A stretch of 40,597 nucleotides of DNA from Pseudomaricurvus hydrocarbonicus (GTDB taxonomy: Bacteria; Pseudomonadota; Gammaproteobacteria; Pseudomonadales; Cellvibrionaceae): NCBI RefSeq assembly GCF_011602365.1, contig NZ_JAAONZ010000028.1, forward strand, positions 1-40,597. The letters are read 5' to 3'. How positions within the stretch are numbered: the stretch's first letter is position 1; each line of letters starts with the position of its first letter. Shown one piece after another: positions 14,688 through 22,733 of this stretch. The translations under genes and the position numbers were made by a program. A model generated the notes under the pieces. The model saw only the letters and a program-made list of their open reading frames with translations. It did no database searches and was not told the origin of the DNA.

Positions 14688-15613
14688 AAATTGCACGTTA
14701 TCAATCGGTCGGGGGGGGAGAGCGGCTCGGTATCGCTACCCGCGTGTCAGGTCGTGAGCTATTGATTAATGTTGCCAAGGCAGGTGCATGTGCTAATTTC
14801 TCCGTCCCTACGACGATGATGGGTCTGATCGAAGGTGGGGACTCAGAGATGGATGCCACGCGCGAGTTACTGTCATGGGCGTCGCTGCGTCAGGATTCAA
14901 TGTGGATGGATGACCCGAGCTCTGTGAATTGGCTTACCCCTGTGCCAAAAAGGTCGATGTTCTGCGCAGGACGCAACTTCGGACGGCACAAGATGGAGTC
15001 AATGAACAGCGACACAGCCATTGCCAGTCAGCTGCACAGCAACTTTCCTACGGGCTTTATCAAGCTTGGGCGCACGCTGGTCCCGCACATGAGCCAGGTG
15101 AAGCGACCTGCTGACGTGATCAACTTCGACTACGAAGTCGAGATCGCACTGGTGCTGGGCAAGGACATTAATGCGAACAGCGACATCGATCCGGCCAGCG
15201 CCATCTTCGGTTACACGATTTTTAACGACCTGTCCGCGCGCGAGTGGCAGCTTAGCGAAATGCAAAACGGCATGATCATGCTGGGCAAGAACTTTCCTGA
15301 CTTTGGGCCAATAGGTCCCTATATTCTCACCGCTGATGAGGTGCCAGACCCCACCGAACTGGTGTTGTGGCTGAAGGTTAATGGTGAATTGCGTCAGCAC
15401 TCTGACTGCCGTGACTTGATTTTTAGTTTCCCAGAGTTGGTGGCGTTCTGGTCGCGTTTTGGATTAACAGTTGGCGATCTTATCAGCACCGGTACGCCTG
15501 AAGGGGTGGCCTTGCACCACAAGCCTGATCCTAACGAATGGTATCTTAAACCTGGTGACTGTGTTGAGGCTGGCGTGGACGGTATCGGCGTTTTGAAAAC
15601 CTTCATCGTTTAG
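14684..15613 (+). CDS. Fumarylacetoacetate hydrolase (FAH) family enzyme
   Basis: A 309-residue FAH-family enzyme with a strong ribosome-binding site (GAAGAAGAGG) before ATG 14684. The divalent-metal ligands of the family are visible: E151 and E153 in FDYEVEIALVLGKD and D182 in TIFNDLSARE. The signatures FCAGRNFGRH and STGTPEGVALHHKPD are also typical. Members hydrolyse C-C bonds of acylpyruvates or isomerise and decarboxylate meta-cleavage products. With an extradiol enzyme and a GST in the cluster, it probably acts on the ring-cleavage product. Whether it is a hydrolase, an isomerase or an HpaG-like decarboxylase cannot be decided from sequence alone. Confidence 0.88.
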   Translation: MKIARYQSVGGGERLGIATRVSGRELLINVAKAGACANFSVPTTMMGLIEGGDSEMDATRELLSWASLRQDSMWMDDPSSVNWLTPVPKRSMFCAGRNFGRHKMESMNSDTAIASQLHSNFPTGFIKLGRTLVPHMSQVKRPADVINFDYEVEIALVLGKDINANSDIDPASAIFGYTIFNDLSAREWQLSEMQNGMIMLGKNFPDFGPIGPYILTADEVPDPTELVLWLKVNGELRQHSDCRDLIFSFPELVAFWSRFGLTVGDLISTGTPEGVALHHKPDPNEWYLKPGDCVEAGVDGIGVLKTFIV

Positions 15614-15654
15614 AAACCACCGTTCCCATTCCCCCATCACTTGAGGAGTATTAT

Positions 15655-16269
15655 ATGAAATTGTATTATTTGCCTGGAGCCTGCCAGATCGGGATACATG
15701 CCTTGCTTGCCGAGATAGGTCGGCCGTTCAAGATCGAACAGGCGGCACGTCCTGACACTCCAGAGTTCGAAGCTTATACTCAAATCAACCCTAAGGGCAA
15801 AGTCCCCGCGCTGATTCGTGATGACGGCTCGCTGCTCACAGAGTTTCCAGTGATAGCGCTCTACCTCGCGCGTATCAATCCCGAACGAGAGCTGATTCCG
15901 ACTGATGTCGAAGGCGAGATCCGCGTGCTGGAAATGACCGAATATCTGGTATCCACTGTGCATATGCAGGGTTATACCCGTGCACGTCGGCCCGGGAAGT
16001 TTACGCCAAACGAGTCAGACCATGAGGCGGTTAAGGCGCAGGGGCTGAAAATTTTCCAGGCAGGCCTTGACCGGGCAGAGCAGCAGATAGGTGGCAAAGA
16101 GTGGCTGTTCGACAAAATGAGCATCGCGGATTTTGCGCTTTTCTATCTGGAACACTGGTGTGTGCTCAATGGAATCGGTACCTTAGGTCCAAGATGTCAG
16201 GCGCATCATGACCGCCTGTGGTCGAAGGTTGAAATTCGTCACGCCGTTGAGTCTGAGCTCATCGCCTAA
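15655..16269 (+). CDS. Glutathione S-transferase, beta-class-like
   Basis: A 204-residue GST with ATG 15655 and GAGGAG upstream. The thioredoxin-like half is about residues 1-80 (KLYYLPGACQIGIHALLAEI, then INPKGKVPALIRDDGSLLTEFPVIALYLA) and the helical half follows. C10 sits at the position of the beta-class GST cysteine. In aromatic pathways such enzymes perform glutathione-dependent cis-trans isomerisation (maleylpyruvate type), ether cleavage or dehalogenation. Being 41 nt after an FAH gene favours isomerisation of a ring-cleavage product; this is inference. Confidence 0.88.
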   Translation: MKLYYLPGACQIGIHALLAEIGRPFKIEQAARPDTPEFEAYTQINPKGKVPALIRDDGSLLTEFPVIALYLARINPERELIPTDVEGEIRVLEMTEYLVSTVHMQGYTRARRPGKFTPNESDHEAVKAQGLKIFQAGLDRAEQQIGGKEWLFDKMSIADFALFYLEHWCVLNGIGTLGPRCQAHHDRLWSKVEIRHAVESELIA

Positions 16270-16285
16270 TTTTGAGTGATCAATA

Positions 16286-17173
16286 ATGGACGTGTTAGTG
16301 AAACTGAAGGCTTTCATCTCGACCGCAGATACCGGTAGTTTCTCAGCGGCTGCGCGCGCGTCCAATACTTCAGCATCCGTCATCATGAAACGGGTTGACG
16401 AGCTCGAGTGGGATTTCAAAACGAAATTATTCGACCGAACAACCCGGCGACTGACGTTAACGGAGACGGGCCATTGCTACCTGACGCATGCGCGCCAGCT
16501 TGTCCGATCCTACAATGACATGGCCAGCGGCGCGATTTTGAGCCCGGACAGCATCGAAGGGCCAATCAGGGTCAAGGCCCCGGCGGTGCTTATCCGGCAA
16601 GGCCTGGGTGATCTGTTCACGAGTTTCCGTTCCCAGTATCCGCTTGTTCAGTTAGATATAGTCGCGTCTGACAGGGGGGGAAATCCAGCGGAGGAGGGGT
16701 TTGATATCTCGGTCGGGATGGATCAAATGGCTTATCGTGACGTAGAAGAGCAGATCATTAGGCCCTTTCCTAGACTGCTGTGTACGTCCCCAGCCTATCT
16801 CTCACATTGCGATGCCCCGTCACATCCCCGCGAACTGATCCATCACCCCTGTCTAACCTTTTCTATAGCCGGACCCATCTGGGAGTTCAATTCGCCGGAG
16901 GGGCTCGTAGAAGTGGACGTGCACCCAGTCCTGGTTACCAATGATGAAGGCTATTTGTGTGCTGCCGCCCGCGATGGCCAAGGTATTGTTCAGCTGGCTC
17001 TGCCAGTTGTTGCTGATGCTCTGCAAGCAGGGCAACTTGTTCCTGTATTGGAGCAATTTTCTTTGGTGGAGCGCTGGTTGAAAATCATGGTACCGGCTCC
17101 CCGACTCGAACTGATGCGAGTAAAGTTACTGTTCGACAGGATGGCTATGCATCTGGGCTCCGACGATGATTGA
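16286..17173 (+). CDS. LysR-family regulator within the FAH-GST operon
   Basis: A 295-residue LysR-type regulator starting 16 nt after the GST stop, so it is likely co-transcribed with it. The helix-turn-helix spans about residues 5-62 (FISTADTGSFSAAARASN, then TKLFDRTTRRLTLTETG). The effector domain covers about 90-290. It belongs to the CrgA-like branch often found beside NAD(P)-binding oxidoreductases, and an NmrA-like gene follows 49 nt downstream. Its targets are unknown. It is one candidate for recognising the shared promoter element. Confidence 0.88.
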   Translation: MDVLVKLKAFISTADTGSFSAAARASNTSASVIMKRVDELEWDFKTKLFDRTTRRLTLTETGHCYLTHARQLVRSYNDMASGAILSPDSIEGPIRVKAPAVLIRQGLGDLFTSFRSQYPLVQLDIVASDRGGNPAEEGFDISVGMDQMAYRDVEEQIIRPFPRLLCTSPAYLSHCDAPSHPRELIHHPCLTFSIAGPIWEFNSPEGLVEVDVHPVLVTNDEGYLCAAARDGQGIVQLALPVVADALQAGQLVPVLEQFSLVERWLKIMVPAPRLELMRVKLLFDRMAMHLGSDDD

Positions 17174-17222
17174 ACCATTTTTCTTGAAGTAAGTTATTGT
17201 TGTTGTGAATAGGGATCCAAGA

Positions 17223-18086
17223 ATGATTTTAATTACTTCTGCGAATGGTAACCAAGGTAAGCACCTCATTCCCAAGCTTCTCGCAGCGGGGCATAGCCTG
17301 CGCGCCTGCGTGAGGTCAGAAGAATCGGCCCGCTACCTCGGAGAGCAGGGCGTACATCAGGTGCTGGTTGGCGATCTCGCTGACACCGCTTTTATTGCAG
17401 AGGCAGTGCGCGGTGTTGCCAGCCTTTACCATATCGGTCCTACGCTGCATGCCGCTGAGCGGGACATCGGTTTCGCAATGGTGGATGCAGCGCGGGCGGC
17501 GGGCGTGGGCCACTTTGTGTTCAGCTCGGTACTTCACGCTATCACCACCGATCTGATTCAACACGAGATCAAGCGTGACATTGAGGAGCATCTGCTGTCG
17601 TCCGGGCTGGCGTTCACCATTCTGCAACCGGCCAACTACATGTTACCGCATCGCCTCACATCGGTGTTTCAGGAGGATGTATTCCGCCTCTCCTGGTCGC
17701 TTGATCGGCTGCAATCCATGGTCGATCTGGACGATGTTACCGATGTCGTCGCAGAAGTGCTGGCTCAGCCGGAGACCCATTTCGCCGCGACCTACGAGCT
17801 AGCGGCACCGGGTCGTTTTTCGGGCCATGATATTGGACGGGTACTCTCGGAGGTGCTTGGACGGGATATCCGCGTTGAGCGCATCGACTCTGAAGCCTTC
17901 ATCCGCGCCCGAATGGAGGATGCAGACCCAAGTGCCCAGAAGTACCAGCTACGCATGATCCGGGCCATTGAGGCACGTTATAGCAGCCACGATTTTCTCG
18001 GCAATCCGAATGTTTTGACTTGGCTGCTCGGTCGCTCTCCGACGACTTTTGAGGCGTTCGTGCGTAAGCAATCCACCCAAACCTGA
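17223..18086 (+). CDS. NmrA-like / atypical SDR NAD(P)-binding protein
   Basis: A 287-residue protein from ATG 17223 (AGGGATCC upstream; a GTG at 17205 is less likely). It has an N-terminal Rossmann motif, ITSANGNQGKHLIPKLLAAGH, and the NmrA-like body (VVGDLAD-type segment, HFVFSSVLHA, LAFTILQPANYM). The catalytic SDR triad is not obvious, as in NmrA/QOR2-like proteins, which either reduce quinones or sense NADP(H). A quinone-handling role would suit hydroquinone or catechol chemistry in this cluster, but this is inferred. It ends five nt before promoter element C. Confidence 0.82.
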   Translation: MILITSANGNQGKHLIPKLLAAGHSLRACVRSEESARYLGEQGVHQVLVGDLADTAFIAEAVRGVASLYHIGPTLHAAERDIGFAMVDAARAAGVGHFVFSSVLHAITTDLIQHEIKRDIEEHLLSSGLAFTILQPANYMLPHRLTSVFQEDVFRLSWSLDRLQSMVDLDDVTDVVAEVLAQPETHFAATYELAAPGRFSGHDIGRVLSEVLGRDIRVERIDSEAFIRARMEDADPSAQKYQLRMIRAIEARYSSHDFLGNPNVLTWLLGRSPTTFEAFVRKQSTQT

Positions 18087-18090
18087 CCCC

Positions 18091-18205
18091 CGCTATCAAT
18101 TATCCTGCTGCCTGGCAGCAGAATATGCCATTTCCCTAGCTGTGGAGAAGCTGCATAAACTTCACCTGTGCATTCACAGATGTGTAATTCAGTTTGAAAA
18201 CAAGT
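18091..18205 (+). promoter_or_regulatory. Conserved promoter element, copy C
   Basis: An inverted repeat, CTGCTGC (18105-18111) and GCAGCAG (18115-18121), extends by an outer TAT/ATA pair. It is followed by TTTCCC (18131-18136), 19 nt, and TAAACT (18156-18161) in place of TATACT. CACAGA (18175-18180) and AATTCAG follow. It lies directly after the NmrA stop and before the MFS gene at 18460. The hairpin may also serve the upstream operon. From 18206 to 18459 there is AT-rich leader with no clear gene. Confidence 0.65.
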
Positions 18206-18459
18206 GACGTAAACCAAACAAGCTGAGGGGCTGTGCTTAGCAGGCGTTCATTTTATCTGGGTGATAAAAATAATCAGGGCTGATGTGGTAATCAACATCT
18301 CTAAAGAACAAAGATGCACATAACAATAAAATTCAAAATGCCAGTAAATAAATACTGCTGCAAAAATTTTCGCTCCGTGGTCATCGCCACCGACATGATA
18401 GTTGTGGCTGACTCGCCCTCGTCTGAACTAGACAAAATGACTGATGAGACTTGCAACTG

Positions 18460-19812
18460 ATGACTAATTTAATGGGTGGATCGCCACGGGGAAGACTTCA
18501 AGTCAACGTTACAGAAGTGATTGATAGCAGTTCGTTCAACGCGTTCAGCATGAAAGTAGCGCTCATCTGCTTTTTGGCAATCGTGTTTGACGGCCTGGAC
18601 AGCGCGCTCTTCGGCACCATATTGCCAGCGATCATGGCCGATATGAAGATGGGCCCTGCCGAAGCCGGTCTCCTGGGAAGTGTTGGGCATATCGGTGCGG
18701 TGATCGGTGCTGCTGTCTTTGGCATCGCAGCCGACGCCATTGGCCGCAAGAAGATGATGATCATCGGCATGACAATCTTCATCATCTTCAGTGCCGCCTG
18801 TGGCCTGACTCAGGGTGTGGTCGATTTCGCCATTTACCGTCTCATAGCGGGTTTTGGCCTTGCCGGGATTGTGCCAATTGCGGTGGCGTTGGTGTTCGAA
18901 TATACACCCCTCAAGTGGAAATCAACGATCTCCAGTGTGTCTTATACGGGTATCTCGGTAGGCGTTCTGTTGTCTGCGTTGGTGTCGATTTTGTTGCTAT
19001 CCTCTGTTGGATGGCGGACGATCATGCTTGGCACCATCATCGGCATCGTGCTGGTCCCGGTCGCAATCCGACATTTGCCCGAATCCATGACGACTTTGGT
19101 TAACATGAACAAAAACGAAAGCATTCGGGAAGTCTTAAAAAAGGTCGATACACAGTTTGTGACCAACGAGGATCAGGAATACATTCTGAAAGAGGCGCCC
19201 ACTGCAAAAGTGCCCTTGAAAACCCTTTTCCAGGATGGCTACGCGGGTAACACGCTGTTCCTGGGTATCGGGATGCTGAGTATCATGATGATTACTGTCA
19301 CACTGACCACCTGGATCGCGCAATTGATGGTACAGCGTGGGTATTCGCTGACCATGGGTATCACTTTCATTCTCGTATTCACAGGCAGCAATTTCATCTC
19401 TACACCGTTGGCTGGGTGGTTATCTGGCCGAATTGGTTACAAGAAAGTGTTCTCGATTTATATGCCAATTCTTTTCATTTCAATCTCATTGATTGGCGTT
19501 ATCCAAAATTTGACAGGTGCATTGATCTGCATGTTTTTTGCTGGGTTTTCGGCGATGGGAGCTACCTGCATTTTATTACCCTACGTCGGGTCGCTATACC
19601 CTATGAATTTTCGATCATCGGCGATGGGTGTCATTTATGCTATTGGCCGGGTTGGCCCTATTATTGGTCCCGCACTGGCTGGCTTTATGCTGGCAGCAGA
19701 AATCAGTGTGCCAGCTGTATTAGTATCTATAGCAGCACCAAGTGTGGTTGCCATGATCGCTTTCCTGCAGGTGAAAGAGCCACCTTTGCACAGTGTTAAC
19801 CGTAACGGCTGA
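18460..19812 (+). CDS. MFS transporter, aromatic acid:H+ symporter type
   Basis: A 450-residue inner-membrane carrier with 12 predicted membrane spans. The first span reads VALICFLAIVFDGLDSALFG, where the D-G-x-D motif is typical of the aromatic acid:proton symporter family (PcaK/MhpT-like). The loop 2-3 motif GIAADAIGRKKMMI is the MFS signature. Start choice is uncertain: ATG 18460 is used, while TTG 18451 and ATG 18472 are also open, and none has a good ribosome-binding site. It follows promoter element C, suggesting co-regulation with the TonB receptor (copy D). The substrate is probably an aromatic carboxylate. A VOC relic begins in the TGATG overlap at its stop. Confidence 0.87.
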   Translation: MTNLMGGSPRGRLQVNVTEVIDSSSFNAFSMKVALICFLAIVFDGLDSALFGTILPAIMADMKMGPAEAGLLGSVGHIGAVIGAAVFGIAADAIGRKKMMIIGMTIFIIFSAACGLTQGVVDFAIYRLIAGFGLAGIVPIAVALVFEYTPLKWKSTISSVSYTGISVGVLLSALVSILLLSSVGWRTIMLGTIIGIVLVPVAIRHLPESMTTLVNMNKNESIREVLKKVDTQFVTNEDQEYILKEAPTAKVPLKTLFQDGYAGNTLFLGIGMLSIMMITVTLTTWIAQLMVQRGYSLTMGITFILVFTGSNFISTPLAGWLSGRIGYKKVFSIYMPILFISISLIGVIQNLTGALICMFFAGFSAMGATCILLPYVGSLYPMNFRSSAMGVIYAIGRVGPIIGPALAGFMLAAEISVPAVLVSIAAPSVVAMIAFLQVKEPPLHSVNRNG

Positions 19813-19955
19813 TGCACACTGATACCGATTTGATCAAGTTGATTTTTTTATGGTCAACCACAAATCCTGATCTCGCAGCTGATGGTAGATTTATTTCCCA
19901 GACTTTGAAAAATCCGTTCGACAATTTATGGGATGTCATCGAGTATTGCAGTTAA
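19812..19955 (+). pseudogene. C-terminal relic of a VOC1-like gene
   Basis: A 47-codon frame from ATG 19812 (overlapping the MFS stop as TGATG) ends LKNPFDNLWDVIEYCS. This aligns with the last residues of VOC1 (FKDPFENILEVIEYCE). The preceding ADGRFISQT matches the PTGGKFKIL segment. The upstream two-thirds of the VOC gene are missing. The same position relative to the SnoaL gene (about 66 nt before it) as in the 583-1650 block shows that an operon copy once existed here. Whether the short peptide is made is unknown. Confidence 0.7.
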
Positions 19956-20020
19956 TCAGAGTTTTACAGTAGAAGCTACTAGAGCTGTTTTTATAATTCT
20001 GGCTAATAGGAGAAATTAAG

Positions 20021-20548
20021 ATGAGTGTTACACAAGATAAAGTTGAAATTATTGATGTTATCAATCTATACGGTGTCGCGCTTGATAGCCACGCCTGGGA
20101 TGTTCTTGACGAGGTGTTTACTGAAGATACACATGCTGATTTCGGACCTGCAGGGGCCGTCTGGAATTCAGTAGCCGCGCTGAAATTCGCCTTTAAGGAC
20201 TTCCACGAAACTCTGACTAATCACATGCATACCATGACGGGTTCTTGCATTCACGTTGATGGTGATACCGCTTATGCACTGACCTACGGCGATTGGTTAC
20301 TTTCTCGTGACACGGCTGAAGGCGGTCCTGACTGGGTGGGTCGTGGCTGGTATGACGATGTGCTGGTACGTACTGACAAGGGCTGGCGCATCAGCAGCCG
20401 CGTTTGTCGACTGATCTCCTGGACAGGCAACCCGAACGTGCCAGAACCGGCCTACGAACAGCGCCCGGTGATGACAACGCATACACTGCGAAGTTATCGC
20501 GAGCAAGGCAAGGTCCGTTACTTTCAGAAAATTGCCAAGAAGAAGTAA
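20021..20548 (+). CDS. SnoaL-like / NTF2-fold protein, copy 2
   Basis: A 175-residue protein identical to the product at 1123-1650 except for five residues. The ribosome-binding site region (AGGAGAAATTAAG) is also conserved. In the first 177 coding nt I count about 24 base differences, only two of which change an amino acid, so the duplication is not recent and both copies are under strong constraint. It is the only intact gene of a degraded second copy of the VOC-SnoaL-EthD-VOC-SMP30 block, flanked by relics of the first and last genes. It now lies between the MFS transporter and an SDR gene. The function is as uncertain as for copy 1. Confidence 0.85.
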   Translation: MSVTQDKVEIIDVINLYGVALDSHAWDVLDEVFTEDTHADFGPAGAVWNSVAALKFAFKDFHETLTNHMHTMTGSCIHVDGDTAYALTYGDWLLSRDTAEGGPDWVGRGWYDDVLVRTDKGWRISSRVCRLISWTGNPNVPEPAYEQRPVMTTHTLRSYREQGKVRYFQKIAKKK

Positions 20549-20584
20549 GTCGAACTCAAGTCTCCTCCCTGTGCCCTTAATGAG

Positions 20585-20690
20585 ACAACAAGCCAAGTTA
20601 CTGCCCTACCCAAGTTGCATGTTGTTGAGTGACGGCGTGTTTGCGATTTATGGCTTGGATGTAGAAGGGCTGTCCGAGCAGAGTTTAACA
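20585..20690 (+). pseudogene. C-terminal relic of an SMP-30 gene
   Basis: The frame reads SDGVFAIYGLDVEGLSEQ, matching the SMP-30 C-terminus RGSVFAIYGLGVKGLPEP at 2710-3585. Weaker similarity upstream (LLPYP against PLPRYP) places the left edge near 20585. The native stop is lost and the frame runs on to 20747. The EthD and VOC2 genes that separate SnoaL from SMP-30 in the first copy are deleted here. The left edge is approximate. Confidence 0.65.
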
Positions 20691-20752
20691 GAACGCCTGC
20701 GTTCGGCATGGTCATGCGTGTTACCACACTGGCTTCTGATAGGATAGTTTCG

Positions 20753-21544
20753 ATGAAAGAGTTCAATGACAAAGTCGTGCTGATAACAGGTACTGGTGGA
20801 CAAGTGGGTAGGGTCGCTGCCCAGATGTTCGCCCTGGCTGGTGCGAAAGTGCTCGGTTGCGACATCGCAACCGAGCCAGCTGAAGAAACCTGCCGACGGG
20901 TAAACGAGATGGGCGGCGAGATGCAGTCTCTTGCACCGTTGGACCTTGCCAATCCGGTAGAAGCGCAACGCTGGGTCGATGAAGCCATAGCGCTGTGGGG
21001 GCGTATTGATGTGCTCTTTCACATCGCTGCAGGTATCGCTATTGCACCGTTCAATGAAGCCTCTATTGAGCATTGGGATTTAACAATCCGCAACGAATTG
21101 ACAATTGCCTATGTGGCTTCTCGCGCGGTGTGGCCGCATATGCTTAAGCAGAAAAAAGGTGTGATTGTCTGCCTGTCATCCATTGCCGGCCACCTCGAGC
21201 TCGCAGGCTTCCCGGCCGTTGCCCATGGTGCGGCAAATGCGGGATTACAGGCGCTTACACGCATGTTGGCTGCCCAGGGTGCACCCCATGGCATTCGTGC
21301 GGTCAGCATCAGCCCAGGACTGATTGCAAATCCGGATGCGCTATCATCGCCGACATTGGATGAGTACGGCTTACCCATAGCGCGCCCGCTGTGGCGGCAT
21401 GCTCCGCTGGGACGTCCAGCCCGTGCGGCGGAGATCGTTGAAACGGCGCTGTTTATTGCATCGGACCGAGCGTCCTATATCACCGCGACGGATATCGCCG
21501 TAGACGGGGGGATGTCCGGCATCATCTGGAACTCAAAAGTATGA
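20753..21544 (+). CDS. Short-chain dehydrogenase/reductase with altered catalytic motif
   Basis: A 263-residue SDR-fold protein from ATG 20753 with AGGAT eight nt upstream. The cofactor motif is present as TGTGGQVGR (residues 12-20). The Ser region LSSIAGH (S142/S143) and the C-terminal VDGGMSG are also present. However, the catalytic YxxxK aligns with H158-G-A-A-N162, and the NNAG structural motif is replaced by HIAAG. The fold and nucleotide binding are therefore clear, while normal SDR proton transfer is not. It may be a non-redox member, a binding protein, or an enzyme using another mechanism. It follows the SMP-30 relic and has no partner on its 3' side. Confidence 0.85.
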   Translation: MKEFNDKVVLITGTGGQVGRVAAQMFALAGAKVLGCDIATEPAEETCRRVNEMGGEMQSLAPLDLANPVEAQRWVDEAIALWGRIDVLFHIAAGIAIAPFNEASIEHWDLTIRNELTIAYVASRAVWPHMLKQKKGVIVCLSSIAGHLELAGFPAVAHGAANAGLQALTRMLAAQGAPHGIRAVSISPGLIANPDALSSPTLDEYGLPIARPLWRHAPLGRPARAAEIVETALFIASDRASYITATDIAVDGGMSGIIWNSKV

Positions 21545-21677
21545 TGACGGTCATCTTAAGTACACTCTAGCCGCGCTATCTAACGGCCTGAATTAAAATG
21601 ACGGATAAACCTCGCCGCAATACGCATAAAGACTGGCTAGCAATTCGACAAGGCGTAGCATGCGACACCAGATAGAG

Positions 21678-21697
21678 ATAGAATCTTAGTATTCTAT
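21678..21697. promoter_or_regulatory. Candidate LysR box upstream of the LysR pair
   Basis: The arms ATAGAAT (21678-21684) and ATTCTAT (21691-21697) flank a 6-nt centre and contain the LysR-type T-N11-A pattern. It ends 22 nt before the LysR start at 21720, a good position for autoregulation. The rest of 21545-21719 shows no gene. Confidence 0.45.
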
Positions 21698-21719
21698 AGC
21701 TGGCTAAGGGCATGTAGTC

Positions 21720-22733
21720 ATGAACAATAAAAGTAATACAGCCCAGCGGATCAAGCTTCCAAAGTTGATGCACATCCGCATGTTCGTCGCCGTGTACGAG
21801 GAGGGTTCCTTTACAGTAGCTGCCAGCCGCGAAGGGTTGGGCCAGTCTGGTGTCTCGGCGCATGTAAGGCAGTTAGAAGCCCAATTGGGTGTACAGCTTT
21901 TTTTCCGTGACCGTGCGATTGTGCCAACGCCAGCGGGCCACGCCTATTACCAACAATGTGTTCAACTTTTGCGTTTGCATGAAAGTGCAAGCAACGCGGT
22001 CGGTCGCCGTGCGGAGCCGGCTGTCGGAACTCTGCGGATGGGCATGATCCCCACGATGAGCCGTTCGGTATTCAGTCGGGCGTTGCGGGCTTTCGAAATT
22101 GCCTATCCTAATGTATCCGTACAATTGACCGAAGGAACAGGCGCCGTCTTGGCGACCTCCGTCCGCCGTGGCATGCTGGATTTTGCTATCACACAGCGTA
22201 TGTTCTACGATGCTGGCGGTGGCAGTGGACTCGGTATATCGGTATTTACTAGGACACCGGCGTTTCTGGTCTCGTCACCGAACTCAGATCTACCACATTG
22301 TGAGCCGATTCGCCTGAACAAGGTCAAGGACCTGCACCTTGTGCTACCTGTGGGTAGAAGACCGTTACTGGAAAAATATCTGATCGACCACAATGTTCAG
22401 GTTGTGGAGCGAATCAACTGGTTCGAATCCATGCTCGGTGCCATGGATCTGGTTCGCACCAGCCACTGGACGGCAATTATTTCCGGACTTTTCATCGCCG
22501 ATGATTTGCGCCGTCGACGCTTCACCCTCAATCCGCTGGCTGATCCCATTCTTTGGGACGAAATGCTGCTGGTGGAGCCCGCGCGTATACCTTTGAGCAC
22601 AATTGCCCAGAACTTTATCGAGTTGTTGAGACAGGCCACAGAAGAGATCAACGAGATCCCGATCCGTATTGCCCATGGCGAACAAGTAAATAGCTTAAAT
22701 CACCCTTTTAAGAGCGCATTGCCTCATGAATGA
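21720..22733 (+). CDS. LysR-family regulator, first of an overlapping pair
   Basis: A 337-residue LysR-type regulator from ATG 21720. The helix-turn-helix is about residues 14-72 (MHIRMFVAVYEEGSFTVAASREG, then LGVQLFFRDRAIVPTPAGHAYY). The effector domain follows, and a tail of about 40 residues makes it longer than most family members. It ends 8 nt inside the next LysR gene. The two proteins align through the DNA-binding region and much of the effector domain (TPAFLVSS in both), so they arose by tandem duplication. They probably respond to related cluster metabolites; targets are unknown. Confidence 0.88.
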   Translation: MNNKSNTAQRIKLPKLMHIRMFVAVYEEGSFTVAASREGLGQSGVSAHVRQLEAQLGVQLFFRDRAIVPTPAGHAYYQQCVQLLRLHESASNAVGRRAEPAVGTLRMGMIPTMSRSVFSRALRAFEIAYPNVSVQLTEGTGAVLATSVRRGMLDFAITQRMFYDAGGGSGLGISVFTRTPAFLVSSPNSDLPHCEPIRLNKVKDLHLVLPVGRRPLLEKYLIDHNVQVVERINWFESMLGAMDLVRTSHWTAIISGLFIADDLRRRRFTLNPLADPILWDEMLLVEPARIPLSTIAQNFIELLRQATEEINEIPIRIAHGEQVNSLNHPFKSALPHE

